A DNA stretch of 50,238 bases from JBAQMG01 sp049302575 (GTDB taxonomy: Bacteria; Bacillota; Desulfitobacteriia; Desulfitobacteriales; Desulfitobacteriaceae): positions 1 to 50,238 of the forward strand of contig JBAQMG010000046.1 in NCBI GenBank assembly GCA_049302575.1. Reading direction: 5' to 3'. The notes below the pieces were generated by a model. That model saw only the letters and a list, made by a program, of their open reading frames with translations, was not told the DNA's origin and ran no database searches. Each line of letters opens with the position of its first letter. Position 1 is the first letter of the stretch. Shown piece by piece: positions 35,165 to 43,636 of this stretch. The position numbers and the translations under genes are program-made.

Positions 35165-35592
35165 TTAAGGGACTCCTCCTTTATGGTTATCACAAGGGCA
35201 TTATAACTTACAAATTGATCATCGACGAAAAGATCATATTTTAGACTAATACGTCCCCCCTGTGCTGTCAAGTCACTTTCGACCTCATTTGGTAAAACGC
35301 TGAGCAACAGCTCCCCAAAAGGAGTAATATATGTACTATGATATAGAACACCAGAACGGAACTCTTGTGTAACTTCGGTTGTGCCCATTCTTTTAAGGAT
35401 AACATAATTAGGTTCTATTCGAAGAGTAGTCGTTACACCCTCCATACCAGTAGTATCTGATTCGTTATATAAAACATCAAAAATTCCTTCTTGCACATCG
35501 AAAGTACCTGCTGTGAGCAATTCTTGCTTCTCAGCATGTCCTTCATCAAATCGCTGAGTACCCACAACACTAATAAGCACTCTTTTCTTCAT
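35161..35592 (-). CDS. ywiB: DUF1934 family beta-barrel protein (YwiB-like)
   Basis: 143-residue cytoplasmic protein of unknown function with a predicted calycin-like beta-barrel. Recognisable stretches are YNESDTTGMEGVTTTLRIEPN, VILKRMG and LKYDLFVDDQFVSYN. It directly precedes argS with an ATGA overlap, the same pair as ywiB-argS in B. subtilis. A GGGGGAAGGTA ribosome site precedes the ATG. Confidence 0.85.
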   Translation of the reverse strand: MKKRVLISVVGTQRFDEGHAEKQELLTAGTFDVQEGIFDVLYNESDTTGMEGVTTTLRIEPNYVILKRMGTTEVTQEFRSGVLYHSTYITPFGELLLSVLPNEVESDLTAQGGRISLKYDLFVDDQFVSYNALVITIKEESLK

Positions 35593-35911
35593 TACCTTCC
35601 CCCTTCAGAACCCCTCTGAACTATTCATAGCACCTTATTTACTTTATTACCAACTATTATTGTGACCACTATTTCTTTAATTAAGATCGTTTACAAGACA
35701 GAATCAGATTTTTCTCGTTAAAACATATTTAAGCTAATTCTTCGTAAAGCGTAAATTTCCTGTTGTCTTTAAGATTGTTTTTTAGATAACAGATAGCCAA
35801 CAGGGAGAAATAGCTCCTCCTATTGGCTATCTTGCTACAGTTATTGTTTATTTACCAAGTTTACTCATTCTATCATGGAGTAATAATTTAGCTCAAGCTA
35901 TACTTTGATGA
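35593..35911. other. 319-base spacer between ypeB and ywiB
   Basis: The only feature I can support is a hairpin at 35792-35831 (GATAGCCAA/TTGGCTATC with inner GGGAG/CTCCT pairing), probably ending ypeB transcription although the T-run is poor. Otherwise AT-rich sequence with no gene. A promoter for ywiB-argS must lie here, but I could not single one out. Confidence 0.55.
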
Positions 35912-37279
35912 TCACTGTGCATACTCCCCACGTGGTGTTCGAATAACACGTAGAATTTTCTCTTCGTCACCACTTGTGCTGTTTAAGTAAATAAGATAAT
36001 CTTCCCCTTGGTAACGACCCCGAAATTCATAACATAAAACTTCCCGATTCCCAATTTTACTAATTACGGCTTGGCGACTTTCAGCTATTTTAAAATCTGA
36101 GCGCAACTTAGTCATAACTTGTTTAATTTGTAGGATTTCTTTAGGCAAACTCCGCTCATGATGATAGGCATAATAGGGTGTGGCGTCAAGTCCAATAAGT
36201 TGACCATTGTCCATAGCAACTGTAAAGCGGACCTTATCGGGATAATATCTAATTCCAGCCTGTTCACTAATGGCCTCTAATTGGAGATAAGGCCCAAAAT
36301 CTTCAGTTGAGGTTAAACTAAGCTGCCAGCCTAAAGCTTTTAAGGTGGCCATAGCTTTTGTTTTTGCATCATCAACACTCAATGTTCTAGCTTCGGGAGA
36401 ACGTTGATCACGATATGAAATTACTACTCCCCCACGCCGACTTACTTCTAATAAAACATCACCACTTTTCCAGAGATATCCTCCCATATGTCCTTGAGTT
36501 TCACTCGCCAATTCTGGAACAGCCTTGGGGAAACCCACCTTCGCTAGAAAATCTTTGGCTACTGTAAGCGCTTGTTCACGGTTTACTTCACCCTGAGGCA
36601 ACCCCAAAGGTTCTGCTACGGTTCGGTTAGAAAATTCACCTGTATAAGAAAATGGCGGAAGTTTTTGCAAACTAGCATCTAACTGTACCAACCCTCCACT
36701 CACAGAGCCGGGTGGGCCTTCTTGCCCTTCCGCAGAGGCCTCGGCTAGTTGCGGATGACCAAAACTCAAACGCGCCTTTATACCAGGTTTATGTCCCGTC
36801 CAGCCTAATCCCTCCGTATCCACTCTTAGTAAAAGTTGTTGCACATTATTATTGACAGGCAAAAGGCGCTCATGCATATCATTGAACGTTTTTTCTTCAG
36901 CTGGGTCGATTACTCCACCAGAAGCAACGCGTTGTGCGAGGACTTGAGCAAAATCAGCGGTTTGAGTTAAGAATTGCCCGACATAATTCAACCCTACTTG
37001 TTCAGCCGGAATCTGAGCTAAATCTCTCACTGCATTCTCACTTTGGCTCCAAACTTGACTAAGAAAAAGAATCTTTTGCTTCGAAGTATTAGCTACCCCC
37101 CCTTTGGCCATTACCGTTTCCAACTTATTCATATGGCCTGAGAGGTTCTGTAGGGCGCGGCGATTTTGATTTTCTGTGATAAGACTCAAATTGGCAACCT
37201 GTCTATTCTGATTATATCCCCATACTAAGGAAATCAGTAAAGCTATTCCTAATACACCAATCCAAACTTTCTTATGCAT
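35912..37279 (-). CDS. ypeB: germination protein YpeB
   Basis: Required to place and keep the cortex-lytic enzyme SleB in the spore. 455 residues: N-terminal signal-anchor (VWIGVLGIALLISLVWGY), a helical middle, and C-terminal PepSY-like repeats (VNREQALTVAKDFLAKVG; SVDDAKTKAMATLKALGW). It follows sleB by 13 bases, the usual sleB-ypeB operon. It is expected to be made in the forespore. Confidence 0.92.
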   Translation of the reverse strand: MHKKVWIGVLGIALLISLVWGYNQNRQVANLSLITENQNRRALQNLSGHMNKLETVMAKGGVANTSKQKILFLSQVWSQSENAVRDLAQIPAEQVGLNYVGQFLTQTADFAQVLAQRVASGGVIDPAEEKTFNDMHERLLPVNNNVQQLLLRVDTEGLGWTGHKPGIKARLSFGHPQLAEASAEGQEGPPGSVSGGLVQLDASLQKLPPFSYTGEFSNRTVAEPLGLPQGEVNREQALTVAKDFLAKVGFPKAVPELASETQGHMGGYLWKSGDVLLEVSRRGGVVISYRDQRSPEARTLSVDDAKTKAMATLKALGWQLSLTSTEDFGPYLQLEAISEQAGIRYYPDKVRFTVAMDNGQLIGLDATPYYAYHHERSLPKEILQIKQVMTKLRSDFKIAESRQAVISKIGNREVLCYEFRGRYQGEDYLIYLNSTSGDEEKILRVIRTPRGEYAQ

Positions 37280-37292
37280 TTATTTACCCCCC

Positions 37293-37976
37293 CTAGCGCG
37301 TAAAAATGTGATTTCCTATGGTTATTATTTGTGGTCTAGACCAAATAAATTGATTGCTAGTTTTAGCAGGGTTAAAGAAGAAAACAGCTCCACGTGATGG
37401 ATCGACTCCACTCACTGCCTCATTGGCAGCCTTTAGTGCCGAGGGTTGAGGGGATAAATTAATCTGCCCATCATTAACACAAGAAAAAGCTTGAGGTTGA
37501 TAAATAATATCTCCGATAGTTTTAGGGAAAGCCGGATCTTTGATCCTATTAAGTACGACCGCTGCCACAGCAACTTGACCTACATAGGGTTCCCCCCTAG
37601 CCTCTCCGTTAACTAAACGGGCCAATAAGTTCACATCGACATTCTTTGCACCCAAGTCTTTCCCAGTAGCATTAGTACTCCCTGTAGTTAACCTTATTAA
37701 TTCTTTAAATGTACTAGCTTCGGCGATCCCATTAACATTAATACCATGTTCTTTTTGAAAAAGCTTTACCCCAGCTTGGGTTTTAACCCCATATTTCCCA
37801 TCAAGGGGACCCACAACATAACCTAACTGAATCAACCGACTCTGCATATCCTGAACATCAGAACCACTCATCCCCTTTGCTAAATAACGGTCACCCAAAG
37901 CGGCAAAGGCCATCCCACTGATCATTAAGCTAAGAATCAAGCCTATGATTAATCCCCAACTTTTCTGAAATTTCAT
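37293..37976 (-). CDS. sleB: spore cortex-lytic enzyme SleB
   Basis: Lytic transglycosylase that degrades spore cortex peptidoglycan during germination. 227 residues: signal peptide (WGLIIGLILSLMISGMAFA), N-terminal peptidoglycan-binding domain (GSDVQDMQSRLIQLGYVVGPLDGKYG), then the hydrolase_2 catalytic domain with the Glu of LVNGEARGEPYVGQ and a C-terminal FNPAKTSN region. Good ribosome site (GAGGTGAG) before the ATG. Confidence 0.93.
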   Translation of the reverse strand: MKFQKSWGLIIGLILSLMISGMAFAALGDRYLAKGMSGSDVQDMQSRLIQLGYVVGPLDGKYGVKTQAGVKLFQKEHGINVNGIAEASTFKELIRLTTGSTNATGKDLGAKNVDVNLLARLVNGEARGEPYVGQVAVAAVVLNRIKDPAFPKTIGDIIYQPQAFSCVNDGQINLSPQPSALKAANEAVSGVDPSRGAVFFFNPAKTSNQFIWSRPQIITIGNHIFTR

Positions 37977-38061
37977 ATTCTCACCTCGGTCTATTTTTTA
38001 CTTTGTTAGTGTGGCTAGAAACTAAGTTTATTATCCGTGTGGATTACATCGAATTCTAGAC

Positions 38062-38094
38062 AAAGAAAAACCCAGAGCGTTTTTGCTCCAGGTT
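38062..38094 (-). terminator. terminator after rlmH
   Basis: Ten-base stem AACCTGGAGC/GCTCTGGGTT with two G-T pairs and a six-base loop, followed by TTTTTCTTTG on the minus strand. Confidence 0.75.
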
Positions 38095-38152
38095 ATACAA
38101 CAATAACTAACTAACTATCTATCTGACTGACCCTACCACTCCTTACAGCGAA

Positions 38153-38275
38153 CTCGCTTCGCTCGATGATTCAGTGTGGGTCTCTAACCTCCCCCACTGA
38201 ATTAAAGGTATAATGATAAATTGTGCCGAATTCAGCTCCCACTTATAGAAGTGGGAGACTTCTTCTGGCACTTGG
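38153..38275. repeat. dispersed double-hairpin element, copy 2
   Basis: Inverted relative to the copy at 1-83. One hairpin is CTCCCACTTATAGAAGTGGGAG (near 38236-38262); the other is the CAGTG/CCCCCACTG hairpin, which is imperfect here. The two are joined by a conserved ATTATACC-type linker. About 120 bases with no coding capacity. The fold pattern suggests IS200/IS605-type ends, by inference. Confidence 0.6.
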
Positions 38276-38339
38276 TTAAATCTTAAATTAATTTCTAACG
38301 TTTATCATAGAAAACTCTATCCGAATAGCATTTTGGCCG

Positions 38340-38822
38340 TTACTTATGATATGTTCCACCCTCACTGATTTTAACTGCCCGATAAATTTGTTCAAGCAAC
38401 ATAACCCTCATAAGTCCATGAGTAAAAGTCAATTTAGAAAACGACCAACTAAAATCCGCCCGCTCCCGTACAGCTTGGGAAACTCCTAGAGAGCCTCCAA
38501 TTATAAAAACTAAGCTACTCCGTCCCCGTACGGCTAGTTCATCTATGAATTGTGAAAAACTGACTGAATCAAACTGTTTTCCCTGGATATCCAAGAGCAC
38601 ACAATATTCATTACTAGTTAACGCTTTGAGAAGCCTTTCCCCTTCGCGACTTTTGATCCGCTCCTCTTCAGCTACGGAAAGCCGATCAGGGCAAGGTTCA
38701 TCAGCTACTTCAATTAGCTTTAACCGCAAATAAGAGCTCAAACGTTTACTATATTCTCGTAGCGCCTCCTGCCAATAATTATCTCGGATTTTACCTACTG
38801 CTACTACTTTAAGCTGTAACAT
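38340..38822 (-). CDS. rlmH: 23S rRNA pseudouridine-1915 N3-methyltransferase
   Basis: SPOUT methyltransferase of about 160 residues. LQLKVVAVGKIRDNYW at the N-terminus; SAM-knot motifs VFIIGGSLGVS and LTFTHGLMRVMLLEQIYRA; the family-typical end GGTYHK. The open frame continues 17 codons upstream, but the ATG at 38822 matches the family N-terminus. It follows htrA, as in the B. subtilis walJ-htrC-rlmH order. Confidence 0.93.
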   Translation of the reverse strand: MLQLKVVAVGKIRDNYWQEALREYSKRLSSYLRLKLIEVADEPCPDRLSVAEEERIKSREGERLLKALTSNEYCVLLDIQGKQFDSVSFSQFIDELAVRGRSSLVFIIGGSLGVSQAVRERADFSWSFSKLTFTHGLMRVMLLEQIYRAVKISEGGTYHK

Positions 38823-38889
38823 TCCATCGTCCCGTTTCTTCCAACTCTCTTGCGATCGATAAACAAATGCCACTCTTGAAATTATCGCT

Positions 38890-40035
38890 CTAGGATTTTA
38901 GCTCAGTCAACGTGACTTGCGTCTCTTTCGTTAAACTATTACGGAAATAAGTTAGTGTAACTTTATCTCCTGGCTTATATTTAAATAATTCATGTGTAAG
39001 TGCTAAAGAATTATGAACTTCAACGGTATTTACTTTTGTAATAATATCCCCAACCTTAATCCCTGCCTTTTCAGCAGGACCCCCGACAGAAACATTAGCC
39101 ACGTAAGCACCTGCTGGCCAGCCTTTTTGAGTGGCATACTCCTCAGTATAACGGCCATCGATACTCACCAGAATTGCCGGATGACTTGCATATCCTTTTT
39201 GAATTAATTGTTGCACTGTAGGCATAGCATCGGAAATCGGAATAGCAAATCCCATACCTTCAAAACCAGGTTCTTGGTTTTTAGCTGAATTAATCCCAAT
39301 AACTTGGCCCTTATAGTTTACTAAGGGTCCTCCACTATTGCCAGGATTAATTGCTGCATCAGTTTGAATCAAATTAAAACTAGATTCACCTTCAATATTT
39401 AAAATCCTATTGGTCGCCGACACAACCCCTGTTGTTACAGAACGAGCAAATTCCTGACCTCCAGGGTTACCAATAGCTACAACAGGCTCCCCAACTTGAA
39501 GCTTGGCAGAATCACCTAATTGAACAGTGGTTAAGTTTCTAGTATCGCTTACTTTTACGACAGCTAAGTCAGTCCTAGTATCGCCTCCAACCAGTTTTCC
39601 GTCGAGATTACGACCATCGGCGAAACTAACAACTATTTTTTCCGCTCCTTGGATTACGTGATTATTAGTAACGATATAACCATTCTTAGCATCAATGATA
39701 AAACCCGAGCCACTACCCACTTCGGTTGGACCGCCCCCACCAAATAACCCACCACGAGACTGAAAATTAGCAATACCCACGACAGCAGGGCCCACAGCCT
39801 TTGCAATTTCCACGACAGGCAAGGCAGACTCACTGGTACTTACATTAACCGGAGGAGTCGCACTTTGGTTTAAAGTCAATTGATTCGAAGCAGATTGTTT
39901 ATTTCCGTAAATCGAAGGTGCAATCCCGATTGCTAATGCCCCGCCCAATAAGCCACTGACTAAAGCAATGGCTACAATCGAAAAAAAACGCGGCTTTTTC
40001 CCACTAGAATTATTTGAATCGTTATAGTAACTCAC
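38890..40035 (-). CDS. htrA: HtrA-like membrane-anchored serine protease
   Basis: Quality-control protease facing the cell exterior. 381 residues: N-terminal signal anchor (FSIVAIALVSGLLGGALAIG), trypsin-like domain with His126 (NNHVIQ), Asp156 (RTDLAVV) and Ser234 (PGNSGGP), then one C-terminal PDZ domain (VSVGGPAEKAGIKVGDII). The start is GTG with GGGAGGA upstream. It lies between walJ and rlmH, so htrC-type is the closest match. Confidence 0.93.
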   Translation of the reverse strand: MSYYNDSNNSSGKKPRFFSIVAIALVSGLLGGALAIGIAPSIYGNKQSASNQLTLNQSATPPVNVSTSESALPVVEIAKAVGPAVVGIANFQSRGGLFGGGGPTEVGSGSGFIIDAKNGYIVTNNHVIQGAEKIVVSFADGRNLDGKLVGGDTRTDLAVVKVSDTRNLTTVQLGDSAKLQVGEPVVAIGNPGGQEFARSVTTGVVSATNRILNIEGESSFNLIQTDAAINPGNSGGPLVNYKGQVIGINSAKNQEPGFEGMGFAIPISDAMPTVQQLIQKGYASHPAILVSIDGRYTEEYATQKGWPAGAYVANVSVGGPAEKAGIKVGDIITKVNTVEVHNSLALTHELFKYKPGDKVTLTYFRNSLTKETQVTLTELKS

Positions 40036-40057
40036 CGTTAATTCCTCCCTTACTTAC

Positions 40058-40870
40058 TTATTCTTCTCGCAAATGAATAAGTTCATGCGGCGAGAAGCGT
40101 GGAGCAACTCTTAAGCGTAGCCTAGGGTTTCGTTTAGGAATATTTGAATCTCGCAGAATGCGTAATACCGTGGAAAGCGCTAGCTCAGGTGTATTATTTT
40201 CCTCACTTAAATGAGCTAATACAAGCCTCTGAGTATTTTCATCTATCCAACTCAAAAGTCCCTCTGCCAATTGACTGTTCTCCAAGTGTCCATAATTACT
40301 GCTAATCCTCTTCTTGAGATGCCAGGGATAACTTCCCTGCCAAAGCTTCTCACGATCGTGATTAGCCTCGACAATTAAGGCATCACACCCGGTTAAATGC
40401 TGGTTCATTTCTTCTGTAATCATCCCGCTATCTGTCGCGATTCCTACTACCAGAGGGGTCTTTCCTTCCTGACGCTGACGCTCAATTCTCACACCATAAC
40501 TTTCTCGACTGTCATGGGAGGTAGAAAAAATCTCAATCGCTAAACCAGCACAGCCGAACCTATCCTTGACTTCAACCTTTTGGTCTTCACGAAGTTTCCC
40601 GATCGTACCTGCTAGTTCTTCCCAAATCCCAGCTGTTGCATAGATTGGGATATTTAACTTGCGTGCCAGAACTCCTACGCCCCGAATGTGGTCAATATGT
40701 TCATGAGTTACAATGATCCCTTCAAGACACGAGGCCGCTATACCCAAGTATGAAAGGTTAGCAAGTAAGCTTTTGGCGCTAACTCCGCAGTCAACTAAAA
40801 GATTCTTGTCTCCTTCTCCGACAAGTATAGCATTTCCCGAACTCCCACTGGCTATTGTCGCAAAATGCAA
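40058..40870 (-). CDS. walJ: MBL-fold metallohydrolase WalJ/YycJ
   Basis: Metallo-beta-lactamase-fold nuclease-like protein linked to the WalRK cell-wall regulon and to coordinating replication with division. About 270 residues: ASGSSGNA near the N-terminus, metal motif THEHIDHIRG, ATDSGM and EANHD. I place the start at TTG 40870, where GAAGGGG lies eight bases upstream and the family N-terminus (LHFATIASGSSGN) begins. The in-frame ATG at 40897 has no ribosome site. walR, walK, walH and walI are not in this window. Confidence 0.9.
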   Translation of the reverse strand: MHFATIASGSSGNAILVGEGDKNLLVDCGVSAKSLLANLSYLGIAASCLEGIIVTHEHIDHIRGVGVLARKLNIPIYATAGIWEELAGTIGKLREDQKVEVKDRFGCAGLAIEIFSTSHDSRESYGVRIERQRQEGKTPLVVGIATDSGMITEEMNQHLTGCDALIVEANHDREKLWQGSYPWHLKKRISSNYGHLENSQLAEGLLSWIDENTQRLVLAHLSEENNTPELALSTVLRILRDSNIPKRNPRLRLRVAPRFSPHELIHLREE

Positions 40871-40992
40871 GCTTGTTGCCCCTTCCCTCGAACCCATTGT
40901 ATAAAAGGATTTAGATGGATAAATGATGATTCTGTGAAAATCATGTGATAATCTTGCCTGGAATTTGTTAAATTACGTTTTCTTTGTTACGA

Positions 40993-41676
40993 TTACTTGG
41001 TATTTGGTGGAGTAGTGGTGCTTGGAGTATTCACACTAGGGTTATAAGTATTGGCTTTCGCCTTCTGCATACCTTGAGTTTGAGTAATCAACTGCTTAAA
41101 TTTATCGGCATTAAGTCCTTTGGGATTCTTATCCAAAGCTTTTTGCCAAATACTAATAGCGGCTGGATAGTCTTGTTTGACCTCAGAAAGAAAAACCCCA
41201 TAATTAAACATCGCCTGTTCAAAATCAGGCTGCAAAGCCAAGGCCTCCTTGAAGGTTTTATCAGCTAAATCACTTTGCTCACCATAAAAGGCGGCTGTAG
41301 CCATATCCGTTAGAACATTGATATCCTGCTTAGTTTTAAGGACATTTTGATAATGTATAATTGCCTGATTGTAATCCTCTTTTGCCGCAGTAGGTGCAAT
41401 TTGCTGAGCAGCCGACGCCAGATCATAATAAGCATTCCCTAGATCTTGTTGGAGTCCAAGGTCATTAGGGTTTATTTTCACCTGTTGATTTAGATTATCT
41501 ACTCGAGCTTTAAAGTTCTTATAATCATTGGCTGGAGAAGCTGCCGACGAATTTTGAGGTTGGGGAACACCTCCACCTACGAAATAGCCAAATATTCCAG
41601 CACCCACCATACTTATCGTGACTAAAACTGCAATTACCCCACCAACAATTCGTTGGGTTTTCTTATTCATCATCAT
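40993..41676 (-). CDS. membrane-anchored tetratricopeptide protein
   Basis: About 227 residues: a single N-terminal transmembrane segment (IVGGVIAVLVTISMVGAGIFGYFVGG), then about three TPR units (LGNAYYDLASAAQQIAP; DMATAAFYGEQSDLADKTF; FNYGVFLSEVKQDYPAAISIWQKAL) and a Thr/Pro/Asn-rich tail. Probably a scaffold at the outer face of the membrane. Four ATGs cluster at the start; 41676 is nine bases from AGGAGG, while 41682 is only three. Partner unknown. Confidence 0.75.
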   Translation of the reverse strand: MMMNKKTQRIVGGVIAVLVTISMVGAGIFGYFVGGGVPQPQNSSAASPANDYKNFKARVDNLNQQVKINPNDLGLQQDLGNAYYDLASAAQQIAPTAAKEDYNQAIIHYQNVLKTKQDINVLTDMATAAFYGEQSDLADKTFKEALALQPDFEQAMFNYGVFLSEVKQDYPAAISIWQKALDKNPKGLNADKFKQLITQTQGMQKAKANTYNPSVNTPSTTTPPNTK

Positions 41677-41728
41677 TCCCATTAGCCTCCTATTTTTAAT
41701 ACTTTATTTGACGCTTGTTAAACCTTTC

Positions 41729-43219
41729 TCATTTTAACATGAATGACTCTTTATAGTCCACCACTTTACTCTGCCCTGCCTCTTTGACCTTTAAATATAA
41801 CGCGACTTCTAACCGCTTTTTTTGCAACTCACAGCCTAAAGAGTAAACTCTGGTTAAATCTCCGCTAAAAGCTATATTCGCTGCATGACAACCGCCGCTA
41901 CAGGCAAAACGCGCCCAACACTCCTGACAAGTAGGTTTCGCATAAATATTGGCTGAGCGAAAGGTCTGAACAAGCCCTGCATCTAATTGATAAGGTTCAG
42001 CAGCAAATAGCGAACCCATTTTATACTTTTCCTGACCTACAAACTGGTGGCAAGGATAAAGATCACCTTCTGGAGAAATCGCCACATACTCGTGACCCGC
42101 TCCACAACCACTTAATCTTTTTAGTAAACAGGGACCCTGATCTATTGCCACATTAAAATGAAAAAAATTAAAGTCTTGACCCTTGTCACGCAGCTCTAAG
42201 ACTTTCTCACCTAAGCGATCGTAACTATCCCTAATGGAACTTAAATCCTCCTCTCGGAAAGCATAAGGTTCCCCTGGAGAAGCAACAACAGGTTCCAAGG
42301 AAATTTGTTTGATCCCTAAATCCACCAAATGTAAGACATCCTTATCAAAATCTAAATTGAAATGAGTGTACGTCCCTCGTACATAATAATAAGTTCCCAC
42401 TGCATAAGGCGAACTCTCCGGACGTTCAGCAATAAAATCTTGAACCGCTGAAACTATTTCTGTGTAACTTCCTCGGCCATCGGGATAGGGGCGCATCTGA
42501 TCATTAATTTCTGATCTTCCATCCAAACTTAAGACTACGCTAATATCCTCCATCTTGATAAAATTTCTGACCTCGTCATCTAATAATACCGCATTAGTCG
42601 TTAGTGTAAATTTAATTGTTTTATTCTTATTTGTTGCAGCCTGCTTGCCATAGCTCACCAATTCTTTAACAACAGAAAAATTGAGCAGCGGCTCTCCCCC
42701 AAAGAAATCGACCTCACAATGCGAACGATCTCCCGAAGCCTGTAGCACAAAATCAATTCCCCTTTTTCCAGTTTCCAAGTCCATCAACGAGCGTTGTCCA
42801 CCGAAAGAACCTTTGCCGGCAAAACAATATTCACAACTCAAATTACAATCATGTGCGACATGAAGACAAATAGCTTTGACCAAGGGCTCTTGGGGATAGG
42901 ACAATTCTTGAGGTTTTACTTCAAGTGAAAAAAGAACCCCCTCCTCCTGTAATTCATTGATCTCTTCTAGAATCTCGGTAATTTGTGCTTCAGAAAATTC
43001 TTCTATCCCGCTACCCTCAGCAAGCAAATAATTATACAAACTTTCTAAAGTGACTGGTTCTCCAGCAAGTTGTAACTTTTCCATGGCGTTTATAACAGTG
43101 TAAGTTGAATCATCTAGTACATGGAGAGACCCTGAGTTAATATCAAAAGCAATATTTAAATCGCCTTGCCGATAAACATGTACATTCTTCTTGACTAAAT
43201 AATCGTCCAAATCCAGCAT
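41729..43219 (-). CDS. SCIFF peptide radical SAM maturase (CteB-like)
   Basis: Forms thioether cross-links in the SCIFF peptide encoded just upstream. 496 residues: N-terminal peptide-binding (RRE-like) region about 1-90, radical SAM cluster cysteines 125, 129 and 132 (CNLSCEYC), GGEPLLNF, then a C-terminal SPASM/twitch region with many cysteines (SGCGAGHEY, YPCHQF, CQECWARFACSGGCH). This matches the thioether-forming SCIFF maturase family. AGAAGGATTGGA precedes the ATG. A terminator hairpin separates it from the precursor gene. Confidence 0.93.
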   Translation of the reverse strand: MLDLDDYLVKKNVHVYRQGDLNIAFDINSGSLHVLDDSTYTVINAMEKLQLAGEPVTLESLYNYLLAEGSGIEEFSEAQITEILEEINELQEEGVLFSLEVKPQELSYPQEPLVKAICLHVAHDCNLSCEYCFAGKGSFGGQRSLMDLETGKRGIDFVLQASGDRSHCEVDFFGGEPLLNFSVVKELVSYGKQAATNKNKTIKFTLTTNAVLLDDEVRNFIKMEDISVVLSLDGRSEINDQMRPYPDGRGSYTEIVSAVQDFIAERPESSPYAVGTYYYVRGTYTHFNLDFDKDVLHLVDLGIKQISLEPVVASPGEPYAFREEDLSSIRDSYDRLGEKVLELRDKGQDFNFFHFNVAIDQGPCLLKRLSGCGAGHEYVAISPEGDLYPCHQFVGQEKYKMGSLFAAEPYQLDAGLVQTFRSANIYAKPTCQECWARFACSGGCHAANIAFSGDLTRVYSLGCELQKKRLEVALYLKVKEAGQSKVVDYKESFMLK

Positions 43220-43237
43220 TCCAATCCTTCTTTCTTT

Positions 43238-43279
43238 ATAAAAACAGAAATAGAACCCAGCCCAAAACGGGTGGGTTCT
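43238..43279 (-). terminator. partial terminator between SCIFF precursor and maturase
   Basis: Stem AGAACCCA/TGGGTTCT with inner CCC/GGG pairing and a T-rich tract on the minus strand. It lies after the precursor stop and before the maturase. Read-through would give much precursor and little maturase. Confidence 0.75.
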
Positions 43280-43304
43280 GTAATTCTATATTAAAATCAA
43301 AGCT

Positions 43305-43445
43305 TTATTTTACGCACACTTGATTTCCGACTGTACAAGAAGTTTTACAAGCTGATTGACATGATGTCTGGCACTTTCCACAACCCCCGGTTTTCACCGT
43401 TTCGCTTAAATTAGACTTAACAATGGTTTGAATATGTTTTGCCAC
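43305..43445 (-). CDS. SCIFF six-cysteine RiPP precursor peptide
   Basis: 46-residue peptide, too short for most gene callers, starting at GTG 43445 with GGAGGGGG seven bases upstream. Leader AKHIQTIVKSNLSETVKTGG, core GCGKCQTSCQSACKTSC followed by TVGNQVCVK; six cysteines within about 25 residues, as in the clostridial SCIFF (six cysteines in forty-five) family. The maturase in the next gene converts Cys-Thr pairs into thioether links in this family. The mature product's biological role is still unsettled. Own extended -10 promoter upstream. Confidence 0.93.
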   Translation of the reverse strand: MAKHIQTIVKSNLSETVKTGGCGKCQTSCQSACKTSCTVGNQVCVK

Positions 43446-43490
43446 GCGAATACCCCCTCCTCAAGAACCCATCTTCATTAATCAGACATC

Positions 43491-43520
43491 ATTATAACAT
43501 GCCAACCGAAAAAAAGGCAA
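43491..43520 (-). promoter_or_regulatory. promoter of the SCIFF precursor
   Basis: Minus strand TTGCCT, 18-base spacer, TATAAT, with TG one base before the -10 (extended -10). It is divergent from the promoter of the DUF4338 gene. Confidence 0.7.
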
Positions 43521-43578
43521 AGCCAGTTTAATTTACAACCTTATCCACAGCTTTGACCTTTATCAGACTCTTTAAACA

Positions 43579-43608
43579 TTTAACGTGGACAAACCCACCT
43601 GCTATAAT
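43579..43608 (+). promoter_or_regulatory. promoter of the DUF4338 gene
   Basis: TTTAAC, 18-base spacer, TATAAT, about 29 bases before the ATG at 43637. The spacer holds a GTGG/CCAC mini-inverted repeat. Confidence 0.55.
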
Positions 43609-43636
43609 AGTCTTGGAAAGGTAGGTTGGGCAAATC

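Larger units (their letters stand above)
37977..38339. other. 363-base spacer between rlmH and sleB
   Basis: Holds the rlmH terminator (38062-38094), a run of tetranucleotide steps near 38107-38136 (CTAA, CTAT and CTGA doublets) and the double-hairpin repeat (38153-38275). Upstream of sleB, CACACTA lies 17 bases after GGATAA; the -10 resembles sigma-G (CATACTA) but the -35 does not fit well. No coding sequence seen. Confidence 0.6.

Noticed and set aside
37977..38060. sigma-G promoter for sleB
   Set aside because: CACACTA resembles the -10, but the -35 at the right distance matches only about half of the consensus.
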